DNA of 7,086 bases from assembly GCA_029856625.1 (NCBI GenBank), contig JAHKLG010000067.1, forward strand, positions 1 through 7,086, in the 5' to 3' direction. Made by a program: the position numbers and the translations under genes. Positions 6,102 through 7,086 of the stretch are shown one piece after another. The stretch is from Candidatus Njordarchaeota archaeon. Lineage in GTDB: Archaea; Asgardarchaeota; Njordarchaeia; Njordarchaeales; Njordarchaeaceae. Position 1 is the first letter of the stretch; every line of letters starts with the position of its first letter. Below the pieces are notes generated by a model that was given only the letters and a program-made list of their open reading frames with translations, did no database searches and was not told the origin of the DNA.

Positions 6102-7086
6102 CTAGGAATAGTTTCTTACCGAGTCAAAAGCTTTCTCCATTCTTATTGGATCTAGGAAAACGATATTGTCTTCCTCATACTCTTGTTTGTATCCTTCCTT
6201 GCTCAGTAAGATTATCTTATAATTCCTCCTACCAAATACTCTTGTTAATCTTTCCGCCTTCTCTATAGTTTTCCCAATTTCTTTTAGGCCTATTTTTTCG
6301 TTTCTCCACTTTGCTTCTCCTATAACTACGGTATCCCGTGATATTCCGAGAGCATCCACTTCTATTTCTCCATCCCAGTACACACCGAATTTCTTGAATC
6401 TTGGTATTTCTACACCAAATAAGTTCCTTCCAGAGTAGAGGACTATTAGTTCTCTTAGAATTTTTTCAACCGTGTGTGAAAGATAATCATTGATTTCGCT
6501 TTTTATGTTATTCATAACGAGGTCATATCTACCCATCTCAATCATCCAATAATTCTTGTTGATGAATCTGAACCAGAATCTGAAGAATTCGTCCTTAAAG
6601 ATATAGAGAGCTCCCCGCTTTTTCTTACCCACGGGATGTAAGCGCTCAATTATATCCATCTTCTCAAGCACCCTAATATACGGAATAACGTTAACATTAC
6701 CAATCCTTATTTTCGCTAAAGGCAATCCCCTACGTCCCTCAGAGATTCTGTCTAAAATCCCCATATAGATTGCGGGACTTCGAAGCTCCTCCGATAATAA
6801 TTCCTCCGGCTCTCTATTTAATCTTCCATTCCTACTTACAATCAGACGCCTGACATTCTCCCATATTGAAGCATTATGATCATAGGCATCCATGTATGCG
6901 GGAGTTCCGCCGAATATGCCGTATGCTGTTACTCTATTTATAGGATCAAGATTTCTCCAGAAGTTCCTGGCCCTATAATAGGGTAATGGTTCTAGCTTTA
7001 ATTCTAATGTTCTCCTTCCAAACAGTGGCGCATCCCCCTTCAGCGCTATCTTCTCAATCAACCCAACAACAGATCCTATGAGGAAC
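6102..7086 (-). CDS. Archaeal ATPase with DUF234 nuclease-like domain, partial (5' end beyond window)
   Basis: Third member of the archaeal ATPase/DUF234 family, read leftward. The frame stays open to the right edge. Its first visible residues, FLIGSVVGLIEKIALKGDAP then LFGRR, match the first ATPase from its sensor strand onward, so Walker A and B must lie beyond 7086. A start at TTG 7061 would remove the ATPase core and is not believable. Conserved parts visible are GGTPAYM, a winged-helix region with VIPYIRVLEKMDIIERL, FFRFWFRF, and a PD-(D/E)xK-like motif with E-V-D in GEIEVDALG and E-A-K in VIGEAKW. The nuclease residues are therefore intact. It aligns collinearly with the first ATPase and is closer to it than the second is. 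It ends 40 bp from the convergent second ATPase. Its promoter, and whether it carries an operator array, cannot be seen here. Confidence 0.88.
   Translation of the reverse strand, partial: FLIGSVVGLIEKIALKGDAPLFGRRTLELKLEPLPYYRARNFWRNLDPINRVTAYGIFGGTPAYMDAYDHNASIWENVRRLIVSRNGRLNREPEELLSEELRSPAIYMGILDRISEGRRGLPLAKIRIGNVNVIPYIRVLEKMDIIERLHPVGKKKRGALYIFKDEFFRFWFRFINKNYWMIEMGRYDLVMNNIKSEINDYLSHTVEKILRELIVLYSGRNLFGVEIPRFKKFGVYWDGEIEVDALGISRDTVVIGEAKWRNEKIGLKEIGKTIEKAERLTRVFGRRNYKIILLSKEGYKQEYEEDNIVFLDPIRMEKAFDSVRNYS

Noticed and set aside
6102..7061. Third ATPase as a complete 319-residue gene starting at TTG 7061
   Set aside because: The frame continues upstream to the edge with residues that align to the sensor strand of the first ATPase, so the start is outside the window.

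Overview
The window looks like chromosome of a hyperthermophilic crenarchaeon (Thermoproteota; a Desulfurococcales-type genome is my best guess, not proven). The reasons are an A+T-rich sequence dominated by ATA (Ile) and AGA/AGG (Arg) codons, TTG and GTG starts, TATA-box promoters sitting about 25 bp from start codons with no leader, and two or three members of the archaeal ATPase family whose C-terminus is a DUF234-type, restriction-endonuclease-like domain. That family is typically multi-copy in such genomes.

Layout. Bases 5-1444 (+) encode a GT-B, family 4-like glycosyltransferase. After a 218-bp non-coding stretch with an unusually G+C-rich core, 1663-2970 (+) encode a non-hydrolysing UDP-GlcNAc 2-epimerase family protein (WecB/WbpI type) with an extra C-terminal tail. 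Together they look like part of a surface polysaccharide or protein glycosylation locus: one makes a nucleotide-sugar precursor and the other transfers a sugar. From 3064 on, the content changes to three P-loop ATPases of the archaeal ATPase/DUF234 kind: 3064-4473 (+), 4661-6061 (+) and, converging on the latter, 6102-7086 (-). The last runs off the right edge, so its Walker motifs lie outside the window.

The most striking signal is regulatory. Immediately upstream of the first ATPase there are three tandem copies of a 14-bp palindrome of form ATACT-N4-AGTAT, with an exact 15-bp period, ending 2 bases before the GTG start. The middle copy contains the TATA box. Immediately upstream of the second ATPase there is a comparable 15-bp-period array built from a different word (CCTAT-N5-ATAGG). 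It is also placed to end 2 bases before the ATG, with its third copy decayed. This suggests each ATPase gene carries its own multi-site operator over the core promoter, possibly read by its own winged-helix domain. The second ATPase has also lost the catalytic lysine of the nuclease motif (E-I-H instead of E-x-K), while the other two keep it.

No tRNA, rRNA, CRISPR array or insertion sequence was recognised. No gene-free stretch exceeds about 220 bp.
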